Assembly: GCF_000425745.1 (NCBI RefSeq)
Contig: NZ_AUEA01000016.1
Coordinates: forward strand, 1-64,000
Source of the DNA: Pseudomonas cremoricolorata DSM 17059 = NBRC 16634
GTDB taxonomy: Bacteria > Pseudomonadota > Gammaproteobacteria > Pseudomonadales > Pseudomonadaceae
Direction: 5' to 3'
DNA: 64,000 bases
The notes under the pieces are model-generated. The model had not been told where the DNA came from. It made no database searches and worked only from the letters and a program-made list of their open reading frames with translations. The translations under genes and the position numbers were made by a program. Shown piece by piece: positions 16,795-25,430 of the stretch (position 1 is the first letter of the stretch; every line of letters begins with the position of its first letter).

Positions 16795-17415
16795 ATGACC
16801 AACGTTCGCAGCAAAATCTGCGGAATCACCCGAATCGAAGACGCCCTGGCCGCTGCCGAGGCGGGCGCCGATGCGATTGGCCTGGTGTTCTATGCCAAGA
16901 GCCCGCGCGCCGTCGACATCCATCAGGCTCGCGCAATCATTGCCGCGCTGCCGCCGTTCGTCACCACCGTCGGGCTGTTCGTCAACGCCTCGCGCTGTGA
17001 GCTTGGCGAGATCCTCGATGCCGTACCCCTCGATTTGCTGCAGTTCCATGGCGATGAAACCGCCGCGCAGTGCGAAGGCCACGGCCGGCCTTACATCAAG
17101 GCGCTGCGGGTGCGTGCGGGCGATGATCTGGAAGCGGCCTGTCAGAGCTACCCCGGGGCTTGCGGCATGCTCCTCGATGCCTATGTGGCCGGCGTGCCCG
17201 GTGGCACCGGCCAGGCCTTCGACTGGTCGCTGGTGCCGGCTACGCTGAGCAAACCGATCATCCTTGCAGGTGGCCTGGCTGCCGACAATGTCGGCGCGGC
17301 CATCGCCCAGGTGCGGCCCTATGCGGTGGATGTCAGCGGTGGCGTCGAGCGCAGCAAGGGCATCAAGGATGCCGGGAAGATTCAAGCGTTCATGCAGGCG
17401 GTGAAGCAGGCCTGA
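16795..17415 (+). CDS. trpF: Phosphoribosylanthranilate isomerase
   Basis: This 206-aa TIM-barrel enzyme isomerises phosphoribosylanthranilate to the ribulose form in tryptophan synthesis. The catalytic cysteine is in SKICGITR (C9) and the general acid is the aspartate of LLDAYV. The phosphate loops LAGGLAADNV and DVSGGVE are both present. It lies between truA and accD, away from other trp genes, the usual monofunctional TrpF arrangement in pseudomonads. A 240-nt gap before accD has no recognisable terminator. Confidence 0.97.
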   Translation: MTNVRSKICGITRIEDALAAAEAGADAIGLVFYAKSPRAVDIHQARAIIAALPPFVTTVGLFVNASRCELGEILDAVPLDLLQFHGDETAAQCEGHGRPYIKALRVRAGDDLEAACQSYPGACGMLLDAYVAGVPGGTGQAFDWSLVPATLSKPIILAGGLAADNVGAAIAQVRPYAVDVSGGVERSKGIKDAGKIQAFMQAVKQA

Positions 17416-17655
17416 GCCTGGATGTGACGGTTGGCGCTGGGCTATCGTCCATAGTTTTCGCGGCGCCTGGGGCGTCGCTGGTCACTGGGCGGCGCTGCAT
17501 GGGCAAGCTGGCAGCACCCACGGCATCTCGATGCCACTGATTACAGAGATCGCTGCACGACTCGCAGCGGCTCGAAAATAAAGAACTTTGAGCTCAAAAC
17601 CGGAGGCGAGCAGGCAAGGCCTGATCCCTACCGGTCATTACTGGAGAAAGAAAGC

Positions 17656-18549
17656 ATGAGCAACTGGTTGGTAGACAAACTGATCCCATCGATCATGCGT
17701 TCCGAGGTGAAGAAGAGCTCGGTGCCCGAAGGCCTGTGGCACAAGTGCCCGGCCTGCGAGGCCGTGCTGTATCGTCCGGAGCTGGAAAAGACCCTCGACG
17801 TCTGCCCCAAGTGCAACCATCACATGCGTATCGGCGCCCGCGCCCGCATCGATATCTTCCTCGACGAGGATGGTCGAGCCGAGCTGGGTGCCGAGCTGGA
17901 GCCGGTCGACCGTCTCAAGTTCCGCGACGGCAAGAAGTACAAGGATCGTCTGGTCGGCGCGCAGAAGCAGACCGGTGAGCACGATGCCCTGATCTCCATG
18001 AGCGGCACCCTCATGGGGCTGCCGGTAGTGGTCAGCGCGTTCGAGTTCTCCTTCATGGGTGGCTCCATGGGCGCCGTCGTCGGTGAGCGTTTCGTGCGCG
18101 CCGCCAACTACGCCCTGGAACATCGTTGCCCGATGATCTGCTTCTCGGCCTCCGGCGGCGCCCGCATGCAGGAAGCGTTGATCTCGCTGATGCAGATGGC
18201 CAAGACCTCGGCTGCCCTGGCGCGTCTGCGCGAGGAAGGCATTCCGTTCATTTCCGTGCTCACCGACCCGGTCTACGGCGGCGTGTCGGCCTCCCTGGCC
18301 ATGCTCGGTGACGTCATCGTCGGCGAGCCGAAGGCGCTGATCGGCTTCGCAGGTCCGCGAGTGATCGAGCAGACGGTACGCGAAAAACTGCCAGAAGGTT
18401 TCCAGCGTTCCGAGTTCTTGCTCGAACATGGCGCCATCGACCTGATCATTTCGCGTCAGGACCTGCGTCCTCGTCTGGCACGTCTGCTGGCGCAGATGAC
18501 CGGCCAGGAAACCCCGGCAGAGGCGCGGGAAGTGGCTGCTGTCGCGTGA
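17656..18549 (+). CDS. accD: Acetyl-CoA carboxylase carboxyltransferase subunit beta
   Basis: This 297-aa subunit, with AccA, transfers the carboxyl group from biotin to acetyl-CoA to give malonyl-CoA for fatty acid synthesis. A four-cysteine zinc ribbon (C31, C34, C50, C53; CPAC...CPKC) opens the protein. The crotonase-like carboxyltransferase domain follows with SGGARMQEALISLMQMAKTS. GGAG lies 9 nt before the ATG. It ends in TGATG with folC, so the two are translationally coupled. The 240 nt before it hold the likely promoter, but I see no convincing hexamers. Confidence 0.98.
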   Translation: MSNWLVDKLIPSIMRSEVKKSSVPEGLWHKCPACEAVLYRPELEKTLDVCPKCNHHMRIGARARIDIFLDEDGRAELGAELEPVDRLKFRDGKKYKDRLVGAQKQTGEHDALISMSGTLMGLPVVVSAFEFSFMGGSMGAVVGERFVRAANYALEHRCPMICFSASGGARMQEALISLMQMAKTSAALARLREEGIPFISVLTDPVYGGVSASLAMLGDVIVGEPKALIGFAGPRVIEQTVREKLPEGFQRSEFLLEHGAIDLIISRQDLRPRLARLLAQMTGQETPAEAREVAAVA

Positions 18550-19856
18550 TGAAGCCGCAGACCCTCGGCGAGTGGCTCGCCTACCTCGAACAGTTGCATC
18601 CCGCTGCCATCGACATGGGGCTCGAGCGTTGTCAGCAGGTGCTGGCGCGTCTCGATCTGGGCACGCTGGCGCCGCGGGTGGTGACGGTGACCGGCACCAA
18701 TGGCAAGGGCTCGACCTGCGCATTGATCGCCTCGCTGCTGCAGAGCCAGGGTCTGCGCGTCGGCGTGTACAGCTCGCCGCATCTGCTGCGCTACAACGAG
18801 CGTGTGCGTCTCGATGGCGTCGAGGTCAGCGACGAGCAACTGTGCGAAGCCTTCGCCGCGCTGGAGGCTGCGCGCGGTGAGATTTCCCTCACCTACTTCG
18901 AAATGGGCACCCTGGCCGCCTTCTGGTTGTTCAGTCGTGCGTCGCTGGATGCGCTGGTGCTGGAAGTGGGCTTGGGCGGTCGGCTCGATGCGGTCAACCT
19001 GATCGACGCCGATCTGGCATTGGTCACCAGCATTGGCGTCGATCACATCGAGTACCTGGGCGACAGCCGCGAGTCGGTGGCCTTCGAGAAGGCCGGGATC
19101 TTCCGTGCGGGCAAGCCCGCGCTGTGCGGCGATCTCGATCCGCCGTTGCCGCTGCTGGAAAAAGCCGCCGAGCTGCGCTGCCCCTTGTCGTTGCGCGGGC
19201 GCGATTTCGACCTGGCCGTGACCGATCGGAACTGGCACTGGCGAGGCACCGACGCTGATGGCCGTCCCGTTGAGCTGGGTGAGCTGCCGCTGCTCGATCT
19301 GCCGATGGAAAACGCCGCGCTGGCGCTGCAGGCTTTCTTGCTCATGGATCTGCCTTGGGAGCCGGCTCGAGTGCGCCAGGCATTGCTCGACACGCGCATG
19401 GTCGGACGCCTCGATCGACGCACCCTGACCTGGCGTGGCAAGCAGGTCGAGTTGCTGCTCGATGTCGGTCACAACCCTCACGCTGCGCATTACCTGGCAG
19501 CCAGGTTGGCTCAGCGCGGTATTGCCGGCAAACGCCTGGCGGTGTTCGGTCTGCTCTCGGACAAAGATCTCGAAGGGGTCGTCGCGCCCCTTGTCGGGCG
19601 GGTCGATGCCTGGGCCGTTGCACCGTTGCAGACGCCGCGCAGTCGACCGGCTGCTGATCTTGTCGAAGCCCTGACGAACCTTGGCGCTGCGGTGAAGTCT
19701 TACCCCAGCGTCGATGCTGCCCTGGAAGGGCAGTGCACGTTGGCCGATGCCGAGGATCAGGTCCTGTTGTTCGGATCGTTCTTCTGTGTCGCCGAGGCGC
19801 TCGAATGGCTCGAGCGTCAGGTTCCGGAGGGTGGGGCAGATGGCATTGTTGGATAA
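18549..19856 (+). CDS. folC: Bifunctional dihydrofolate/folylpolyglutamate synthase
   Basis: This 435-aa Mur-ligase-family enzyme adds glutamate to dihydropteroate and to tetrahydrofolates in an ATP-dependent way. The P-loop TGTNGKGST is at residues 48-56, followed by the folate/metal region LEVGLGGRLDAVN and the C-terminal domain segment VGHNPHAAHYLA. I take ATG 18549, which overlaps the last base of the accD stop; a GTG one codon earlier is the alternative. Its 3' end overlaps the next gene by 17 nt. Confidence 0.97.
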   Translation: MKPQTLGEWLAYLEQLHPAAIDMGLERCQQVLARLDLGTLAPRVVTVTGTNGKGSTCALIASLLQSQGLRVGVYSSPHLLRYNERVRLDGVEVSDEQLCEAFAALEAARGEISLTYFEMGTLAAFWLFSRASLDALVLEVGLGGRLDAVNLIDADLALVTSIGVDHIEYLGDSRESVAFEKAGIFRAGKPALCGDLDPPLPLLEKAAELRCPLSLRGRDFDLAVTDRNWHWRGTDADGRPVELGELPLLDLPMENAALALQAFLLMDLPWEPARVRQALLDTRMVGRLDRRTLTWRGKQVELLLDVGHNPHAAHYLAARLAQRGIAGKRLAVFGLLSDKDLEGVVAPLVGRVDAWAVAPLQTPRSRPAADLVEALTNLGAAVKSYPSVDAALEGQCTLADAEDQVLLFGSFFCVAEALEWLERQVPEGGADGIVG

Positions 19857-20514
19857 AGGGGTCAAGCAACGGATGGTCGGTGCGCTGGTGCTGGTGGCGC
19901 TTGCGGTCGTCTTCCTGCCGATGCTGTTCACCCGTCAGGATGAGCTGCGCGAGGTGCGGGTAGAGGCGCCGGCCGCGCCGCAAGCCGCAGCGCAGCCGGA
20001 TGTTCAGGTAGAGCCCGTTGCGGTCCCCGAGCCGCAGGCATTGCCCGATGAGCCGGTGCAGGCTCCCGTGGTGGTCAATGAGTCCACCGCGCCTGTCACC
20101 ACGCCGAGTCAGCCGATCACGCCGTCGCCGCAGGCGCAGAGCCAGGCGGCCAAACCGCAGCAACAGGCGCAGCCGCAGACGCAGCCGCAAAGCCAGCCCG
20201 CGCAGCAATCGGCCCCAGCCGCACAGGCCCCTGCGAACAAAACCGCTGCCGCCTCCAAGGTGGATGGCAATGGCCTGCCGGTGAGCTGGTCGATTCAGCT
20301 GGCGAGCCTGTCCAGCCGCGCCGGCGCCGACAAGCTGCAGAGCACCTTGCGCAGCAAGGGCTACAACGCCTATATCCGCACTGCCGACGGACTCAATCGG
20401 GTGTATGTGGGGCCTGTGATCGAGCGGGCCGAGGCAGACCGTCTGCGCGATGTCATCAATCGACAGCATCAGCTCAAAGGTTTCGTGGTGCGTTTCCAGC
20501 CAGAGCGAGGCTGA
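19840..20514 (+). CDS. DedD-like SPOR-domain cell division protein
   Basis: This 224-aa bitopic inner-membrane protein has a short cytoplasmic N-terminus with one membrane helix (about residues 11-29, GALVLVALAVVFLPMLF). A periplasmic Pro/Gln/Ala-rich linker follows, then a C-terminal SPOR domain (about 145-222) that binds denuded septal peptidoglycan. This matches DedD, which helps FtsN at the septum. The start ATG 19840 lies inside folC with GGAGG upstream at 19826-19830. The folC-dedD-cvpA-purF order is the same as in E. coli. Confidence 0.88.
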   Translation: MALLDKGVKQRMVGALVLVALAVVFLPMLFTRQDELREVRVEAPAAPQAAAQPDVQVEPVAVPEPQALPDEPVQAPVVVNESTAPVTTPSQPITPSPQAQSQAAKPQQQAQPQTQPQSQPAQQSAPAAQAPANKTAAASKVDGNGLPVSWSIQLASLSSRAGADKLQSTLRSKGYNAYIRTADGLNRVYVGPVIERAEADRLRDVINRQHQLKGFVVRFQPERG

Positions 20515-20625
20515 ACGCCATTTTCCTCAGGTGCCCGTGCCGCCGCGCGGCCACCTGACATTCCGCTTACTCCCAGCCCATCGCTCTGGTAAAATGCGCC
20601 GCCTCAAACCTCAGCAGGCAGCAAC

Positions 20626-21180
20626 GTGGCATTTTCCTGGGTTGACTGGGCGATCATCGCGATCATCGCCGTTTCCTCACTGATCAGTCTCAAGCGTGGC
20701 TTCGTCAAGGAAGCTTTGTCGTTGCTCATCTGGATCGTGGCCGGTGCCGTGGCCTGGATGTTCGGCGGGTCGCTGGCTCAGTACCTGGAAGGTTATATCC
20801 AGACGCCTTCAGCGCGAGTCATCGCGGGGTGTACCATTCTCTTCGTCGCCACCTTGCTGGTGGGGGCGATGCTCAATTTCCTGATCGGCGAGCTGATCCG
20901 TGTCACCGGCCTGTCCGGCACCGATCGATTCCTCGGCATGGCGTTCGGCGCCGCGCGAGGTGCGTTGCTGGTGGTGGTGGCCGTCGGGCTGCTCAGCCTG
21001 GGTCCGGTGCAGCAAGACCCATGGTGGCAGGAGTCCAGCCTGATACCTCGGTTTCTGTTGATCGCGGACTGGTCGAAGAACCTGATCCTGGGCTTCACCG
21101 GTCAATGGATGTCCAGTGGGGTCGGCGCTTCAGCCGATCTTCCATTCAAGGAACAGATGCTCGGGCCTCTCAAGCCCTGA
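20626..21180 (+). CDS. cvpA: CvpA family membrane protein
   Basis: This 184-aa inner-membrane protein has about four transmembrane helices (near 5-25, 30-50, 62-85 and 103-125) and the family start FSWVDWAIIAIIAVSSLISLKRG. In E. coli, CvpA is needed for colicin V export and affects envelope homeostasis; its molecular activity is not settled. Translation starts at GTG 20626. It precedes purF, as in enterobacteria, with 42 nt between them, so it is most likely in the purF transcript. Confidence 0.93.
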   Translation: MAFSWVDWAIIAIIAVSSLISLKRGFVKEALSLLIWIVAGAVAWMFGGSLAQYLEGYIQTPSARVIAGCTILFVATLLVGAMLNFLIGELIRVTGLSGTDRFLGMAFGAARGALLVVVAVGLLSLGPVQQDPWWQESSLIPRFLLIADWSKNLILGFTGQWMSSGVGASADLPFKEQMLGPLKP

Positions 21181-21222
21181 GCGTGTTTCAGTCAAGTTTT
21201 ATCAAAGTAGGGGTTGCGTCGC

Positions 21223-22728
21223 ATGTGTGGCATCACCGGTATTGTCGGTAAGTCGAACGTCAATCAGGCGCTGTATGACGCGCTAACGGTCCTCCAGCAC
21301 CGCGGCCAGGATGCTGCCGGTATCGTGACCAGCCATGACGGCCGGTTGTTCCTGCGCAAGGATAATGGCCTGGTGCGCGACGTCTTCCAGCAGCGCCATA
21401 TGCAGCGCCTGGTCGGCCACATGGGTATCGGCCACGTGCGCTACCCGACAGCTGGCAGCTCGACCTCGGCCGAGGCGCAACCGTTCTACGTCAACTCACC
21501 GTACGGCATCACCTTGGCGCACAACGGCAACCTGACCAACGTCGAGCAGTTGGCCAAGGAGATCTACGAGTCCGACCTGCGCCACGTCAACACCAGCTCC
21601 GACTCCGAGGTGCTGCTCAACGTGTTCGCCCACGAGCTGGCCGTGCGCGGCAAGCTGCAGCCTACCGAAGAAGACGTGTTCGCCGCAGTTTCCCACGTGC
21701 ATAGCCGCTGCGTCGGCGGCTATGCGGTGGTGGCGATGATCACCGGTTATGGCATCGTTGGTTTCCGCGACCCGAACGGTATTCGTCCGGTGGTGTTCGG
21801 TCAGCGTCATACCGACGACGGCGTCGAGTACATGATCGCCTCCGAAAGCGTCGCCCTCGACGTGCTCGGCTTCACCCTGATTCGCGACCTCGCGCCAGGC
21901 GAGGCGGTGTACATCACCGAAGAAGGCCAGCTCTACACCCATCAGTGCGCAACCAGCGCAAAACTCAAGCCGTGCATTTTCGAGCACGTCTACCTGGCCC
22001 GTCCCGACTCGATCATGGACGGCGTCTCGGTGTACAAGGCGCGCCTGCGCATGGGCGAGAAGCTGGCCGACAAGATTCGCCGCGAGCGCCCCGAGCACGA
22101 TATCGACGTGGTTATCCCGATTCCGGACACCAGCCGTACCGCGGCGCTGGAACTGGCCAACCACCTGGGCGTCAAGTTCCGCGAAGGCTTCGTGAAGAAC
22201 CGCTACATTGGCCGTACCTTCATCATGCCGGGGCAGGCTGCACGCAAGAAGTCGGTGCGCCAGAAGCTCAACGCCATCGAACTGGAGTTTCGCGGCAAGA
22301 ACGTGATGCTGGTGGACGACTCCATCGTCCGTGGCACCACCTGCAAGCAGATCATCCAGATGGCCCGTGAAGCCGGCGCCAAGAATGTCTACTTCTGCTC
22401 GGCGGCTCCCGCCGTGCGCTACCCCAACGTCTACGGCATCGACATGCCGAGTGTTCACGAACTGATTGCGCACAACCGTACCACCGACCAGGTGGCCGAG
22501 TTGATTGGCGCCGACTGGCTGGTCTACCAGGACCTGCCCGACCTGATCGAAGCCGTCGGTGGCGGCAAGATCAAGATCGAGCAGTTCGACTGCGCGGTGT
22601 TCGACGGCAAGTACGTCACCGGCGACATCGACGAGGCCTACCTGGAGCGTATCGAGCAATCGCGCAACGACCTGGCCAAGGTCAAGAACCAGGCGGTCAG
22701 TGCGATCATCGATCTCTACAACAACTGA
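21223..22728 (+). CDS. purF: Amidophosphoribosyltransferase
   Basis: This 501-aa enzyme makes 5-phosphoribosylamine from PRPP and glutamine, the first committed step of purine synthesis. Cys2 (MCGITGIVG) becomes the N-terminal nucleophile after Met removal, which fixes the start at ATG 21223. The glutaminase half contains HRGQDAAGI and the TAGSSTSAEAQPF region. The phosphoribosyltransferase half contains the PRPP loop VMLVDDSIVRGTT. It lies 15 nt before metZ. Confidence 0.98.
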   Translation: MCGITGIVGKSNVNQALYDALTVLQHRGQDAAGIVTSHDGRLFLRKDNGLVRDVFQQRHMQRLVGHMGIGHVRYPTAGSSTSAEAQPFYVNSPYGITLAHNGNLTNVEQLAKEIYESDLRHVNTSSDSEVLLNVFAHELAVRGKLQPTEEDVFAAVSHVHSRCVGGYAVVAMITGYGIVGFRDPNGIRPVVFGQRHTDDGVEYMIASESVALDVLGFTLIRDLAPGEAVYITEEGQLYTHQCATSAKLKPCIFEHVYLARPDSIMDGVSVYKARLRMGEKLADKIRRERPEHDIDVVIPIPDTSRTAALELANHLGVKFREGFVKNRYIGRTFIMPGQAARKKSVRQKLNAIELEFRGKNVMLVDDSIVRGTTCKQIIQMAREAGAKNVYFCSAAPAVRYPNVYGIDMPSVHELIAHNRTTDQVAELIGADWLVYQDLPDLIEAVGGGKIKIEQFDCAVFDGKYVTGDIDEAYLERIEQSRNDLAKVKNQAVSAIIDLYNN

Positions 22729-22743
22729 TTTGGGAGCGACGGC

Positions 22744-23955
22744 ATGACGGATCAATGGGATGCCGGGCGACTGGACAGTGACCTGCAGGGCGTCGGTTTC
22801 GACACCCTGGCAGTGCGCGCCGGTCAGCACCGCACACCGGAAGCCGAGCACAGCGAAGCGCTGTTCCTGACTTCCAGCTACGTGTTCCGCACCGCAGCCG
22901 ATGCTGCGGCGCGTTTCGCTGGCGAAACACCTGGCAACGTCTACTCGCGCTACACCAACCCCTCGGTGCGCGCCTTCGAGGAGCGCCTGGCGGCGATGGA
23001 AGGTGCCGAGCAGGCGGTAGGCACGTCCACCGGCATGGCCGCGATTCTGGCGATCGTCATGTCGCTGTGCAGTTCGGGCGATCACGTGCTGGTCTCGCAA
23101 AGCGTGTTCGGCTCGACCATCAGCCTGTTCGAGAAGTACTTCAAGCGCTTCGGCATTCAGGTCGATTACGTGCCACTGGCCGACCTCGATGGCTGGCAGG
23201 CGGCGATCAAGGACAACACTCGCCTGTTGCTCGTCGAATCGCCGTCCAACCCATTGGCCGAGGTCGTGGATATTCCGGCGCTGGCCGAAATCGCCCACGC
23301 TCGCAATACCCTGCTGGTGGTCGACAACTGCTTCAGCACGCCGGCCTTGCAGCAGCCCCTGAAGCTGGGCGCGGACATCGTCTTCCACTCGGCCACCAAG
23401 TTCATCGACGGCCAGGGCCGTTGCATGGGTGGCGTGGTTGCCGGGCGCAGCGAGCAGATGAAGGAAGTGGTCGGGTTCCTGCGCACTGCCGGGCCGACCT
23501 TGAGCCCGTTCAATGCCTGGATCTTCACCAAGGGCCTGGAAACGCTGAAGCTGCGCATGCGCGCGCACTGCGAAAGCGCTCAGGCGCTGGCGCAATGGCT
23601 GGAGCAGCAGGAGGGCATCGAGCGGGTGCACTACGCCGGATTGCCGAGCCATCCACAGCATGAGCTGGCCAAGCGGCAGATGAGCGGCTTCGGGGCGGTG
23701 GTCAGCTTCGAGGTCAAGGGCGGCAAGGAAGGGGCCTGGCGCTTCATCGATGCTACCCGCACCATTTCCATCACCACCAACCTGGGCGACAGCAAGACCA
23801 CCATTGCCCATCCGGCCACCACCTCTCACGGTCGCCTGTCGCCGCAGGAGCGTGAAGCTGCGGGTATCCGCGACAACCTGATCCGCGTCGCCGTGGGTCT
23901 GGAAGACGTGGCTGACCTGCAGGCCGACCTCGCGCGTGGGTTGGCAGCACTGTGA
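22744..23955 (+). CDS. metZ: O-succinylhomoserine sulfhydrylase
   Basis: This 403-aa PLP enzyme of the Cys/Met metabolism family condenses O-succinylhomoserine with sulfide to homocysteine, the direct sulfhydrylation route of pseudomonads. The PLP lysine is K219 in SATKFIDGQGR. The substrate and phosphate loops YSRYTNP and GTSTGMAAI are present. Position after purF is the known metZ location in Pseudomonas. GGAG stands 8 nt before the ATG. The stop overlaps the next start by 4 nt (GTGA). Cystathionine gamma-synthase is the close alternative. Confidence 0.93.
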   Translation: MTDQWDAGRLDSDLQGVGFDTLAVRAGQHRTPEAEHSEALFLTSSYVFRTAADAAARFAGETPGNVYSRYTNPSVRAFEERLAAMEGAEQAVGTSTGMAAILAIVMSLCSSGDHVLVSQSVFGSTISLFEKYFKRFGIQVDYVPLADLDGWQAAIKDNTRLLLVESPSNPLAEVVDIPALAEIAHARNTLLVVDNCFSTPALQQPLKLGADIVFHSATKFIDGQGRCMGGVVAGRSEQMKEVVGFLRTAGPTLSPFNAWIFTKGLETLKLRMRAHCESAQALAQWLEQQEGIERVHYAGLPSHPQHELAKRQMSGFGAVVSFEVKGGKEGAWRFIDATRTISITTNLGDSKTTIAHPATTSHGRLSPQEREAAGIRDNLIRVAVGLEDVADLQADLARGLAAL

Positions 23956-24725
23956 TCGAAGCGGCAGATGCCGATCCCGGCCATAACGGCCGGGTGGCGC
24001 TGGTCACAGGTGCCGCCCGCGGCATCGGCCTGGGTATCGCCGCCTGGCTGATCTGCGAAGGTTGGCAGGTGGTGCTCACCGACATCGACCGCAGGCGCGG
24101 CTCACGCGCTGCCAAGACCCTGGGCGACCATGCCTGGTTCATCCTCATGGATGTGGCTGACGAGGCTCAGGTGCGTGCTGCGGTGTCGGAAGTGCTCGGC
24201 CAGTTCGGTCGACTTGACGCGCTGGTCTGCAATGCCGGCGTCTCCGACCCCCATAATCCTGCGCTGGAAAGCCTGCCGCTGAGCACGTGGAATCGCACCC
24301 TGGCGGTCAATCTGACGGGGCCGATGCTGCTGGCCAAGCACTGCGCACCTTACCTGCGCGCCCATGGCGGTGCCATCGTCAACCTCGCCTCGACCCGTTC
24401 GCAGCAGTCCGAGCCGGATACCGAGGCCTATGCGGCGAGCAAGGGTGGTCTGGTGGCCTTGACCCATGCGCTGGCCATCAGCCTGGGGCCCGAGATTCGC
24501 GTCAATGCGGTGAGCCCGGGCTGGATCGATGCGCGCGACCCCTCGCAGCGGCGCGCCGAGCCGTTGAGCGCCGATGAGCATGCCCAGCATCCGACCGGCA
24601 GGGTAGGGACGGTAGAAGATGTCGCGGGCATGGTCGCGTGGTTGCTTTCTCGTCAGGCAGGCTTCGTTACGGGTCAGGAATTCGTGGTCGATGGCGGCAT
24701 GACGCGCAAGATGATCTATCGCTAA
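23952..24725 (+). CDS. Short-chain dehydrogenase/reductase, coupled to metZ
   Basis: This 257-aa classical SDR has the nucleotide motif TGAARGIGLG (near residue 20), NAGVSD, and the catalytic tetrad with Ser in LASTRSQQ and Tyr/Lys in AYAASKGG. The end carries the usual FVTGQEFVVDGGM. It reduces or oxidises an unknown carbonyl or hydroxyl with NAD(P). It starts with GTG overlapping the metZ stop by 4 nt, so the two are translated together. A link to sulfur amino acid metabolism is only inferred from that coupling. Confidence 0.9.
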   Translation: MIEAADADPGHNGRVALVTGAARGIGLGIAAWLICEGWQVVLTDIDRRRGSRAAKTLGDHAWFILMDVADEAQVRAAVSEVLGQFGRLDALVCNAGVSDPHNPALESLPLSTWNRTLAVNLTGPMLLAKHCAPYLRAHGGAIVNLASTRSQQSEPDTEAYAASKGGLVALTHALAISLGPEIRVNAVSPGWIDARDPSQRRAEPLSADEHAQHPTGRVGTVEDVAGMVAWLLSRQAGFVTGQEFVVDGGMTRKMIYR

Positions 24726-24773
24726 TCGACGGTGGCCGTGGCGGTCGCCAAAGGTGCATTCGGCAATCAGGGC

Positions 24774-24829
24774 TTTTTTAAAAAAAATTCAATGCCGGTA
24801 TTGACTTAGCTTCGTTACCTGCGTAAATT
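24774..24829 (+). promoter_or_regulatory. Strong tRNA-operon promoter with UP element
   Basis: TTGACT (24801-24806) and TAAATT (24824-24829) have the ideal 17-nt spacing. An A/T-only run of Ts then As (about 24774-24788) lies directly upstream, like an UP element. A GC-rich discriminator (CGCGGCC) follows the -10, typical of stringently controlled stable-RNA promoters. Transcription would begin near 24836. Confidence 0.85.
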
Positions 24830-24861
24830 TCGCGGCCTCAGAGAGCGACACGCTACACAGC

Positions 24862-24937
24862 GGGTGATTAGCTCAGCCGGGAGAGCATCTGCCTTACAAG
24901 CAGAGGGTCGGCGGTTCGATCCCGTCATCACCCACCA
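24862..24937 (+). tRNA. tRNA-Val (anticodon TAC)
   Basis: A 76-nt cloverleaf with encoded CCA. The acceptor arms GGGTGAT and ATCACCC pair. The anticodon arm CTGCC-TTACAA-GCAG gives TAC, and the T-arm is GGTTCGATCCC. It is first in a three-tRNA operon. Confidence 0.97.
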
Positions 24938-25002
24938 CTCTCTGAGATGTTCCTGAATCTGCCGTCACCTTCGGGTGGTCGTCAGTAGAGAGGGGCACAT
25001 GC

Positions 25003-25079
25003 GCAGCGGTAGTTCAGTCGGTTAGAATACCGGCCTGTCACGCCGGGGGTCGCGGGTTCGAGTCCCGTCCGCTGCGCCA
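25003..25079 (+). tRNA. tRNA-Asp (anticodon GTC), copy 1
   Basis: A 77-nt cloverleaf with encoded CCA. The acceptor GCAGCGG pairs with CCGCTGC. The anticodon arm CCGGC-CTGTCAC-GCCGG gives GTC. It is the second gene of the operon and is identical base for base to the copy at 25175. Confidence 0.97.
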
Positions 25080-25174
25080 CTTTTTCTCCAGATGGGTAGC
25101 GATACCGGTCTGAGGCTTCCAGGTCATCCTGGAGTCAGATCCCAGTTTCAAGCAGGCGCAAGCCTGTACGATAC

Positions 25175-25251
25175 GCAGCGGTAGTTCAGTCGGTTAGAAT
25201 ACCGGCCTGTCACGCCGGGGGTCGCGGGTTCGAGTCCCGTCCGCTGCGCCA
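25175..25251 (+). tRNA. tRNA-Asp (anticodon GTC), copy 2
   Basis: The sequence is identical to the copy at 25003-25079 over all 77 nt. The 95-nt spacer between them has no similarity to the other spacer and includes a small hairpin CAGGC-GCAA-GCCTG (25153-25166), possibly an RNase processing site. Confidence 0.97.
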
Positions 25252-25291
25252 TCTTCGCCTCAAGGTCCCTAGAACACCTTGAAGCACATCG

Positions 25292-25317
25292 AAAGCGACC
25301 TCCGGGTCGCTTTTTTT
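25292..25317 (+). terminator. Intrinsic terminator of the Val-Asp-Asp tRNA operon
   Basis: AAAGCGACC (25292-25300), loop TCCG, GGTCGCTTT and a run of seven Ts form a perfect hairpin, closing the tRNA transcript about 40 nt after the second tRNA-Asp. Confidence 0.93.
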
Positions 25318-25430
25318 GTACCCGGTGTTTGCCTGTCGGGCCTTGGCGTTGCTCGAACCCCTGTGCTGACCGGCGGTTCCTGTCACCTTGCGATGTGATG
25401 CACAATGGGCGTCGTTCGTTTTCTTCGGTA

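Noticed and set aside
17416..17655. Possible regulatory RNA upstream of accD
   Set aside because: No strong hairpin series, T run or known motif was seen; only the accD ribosome site is clear.
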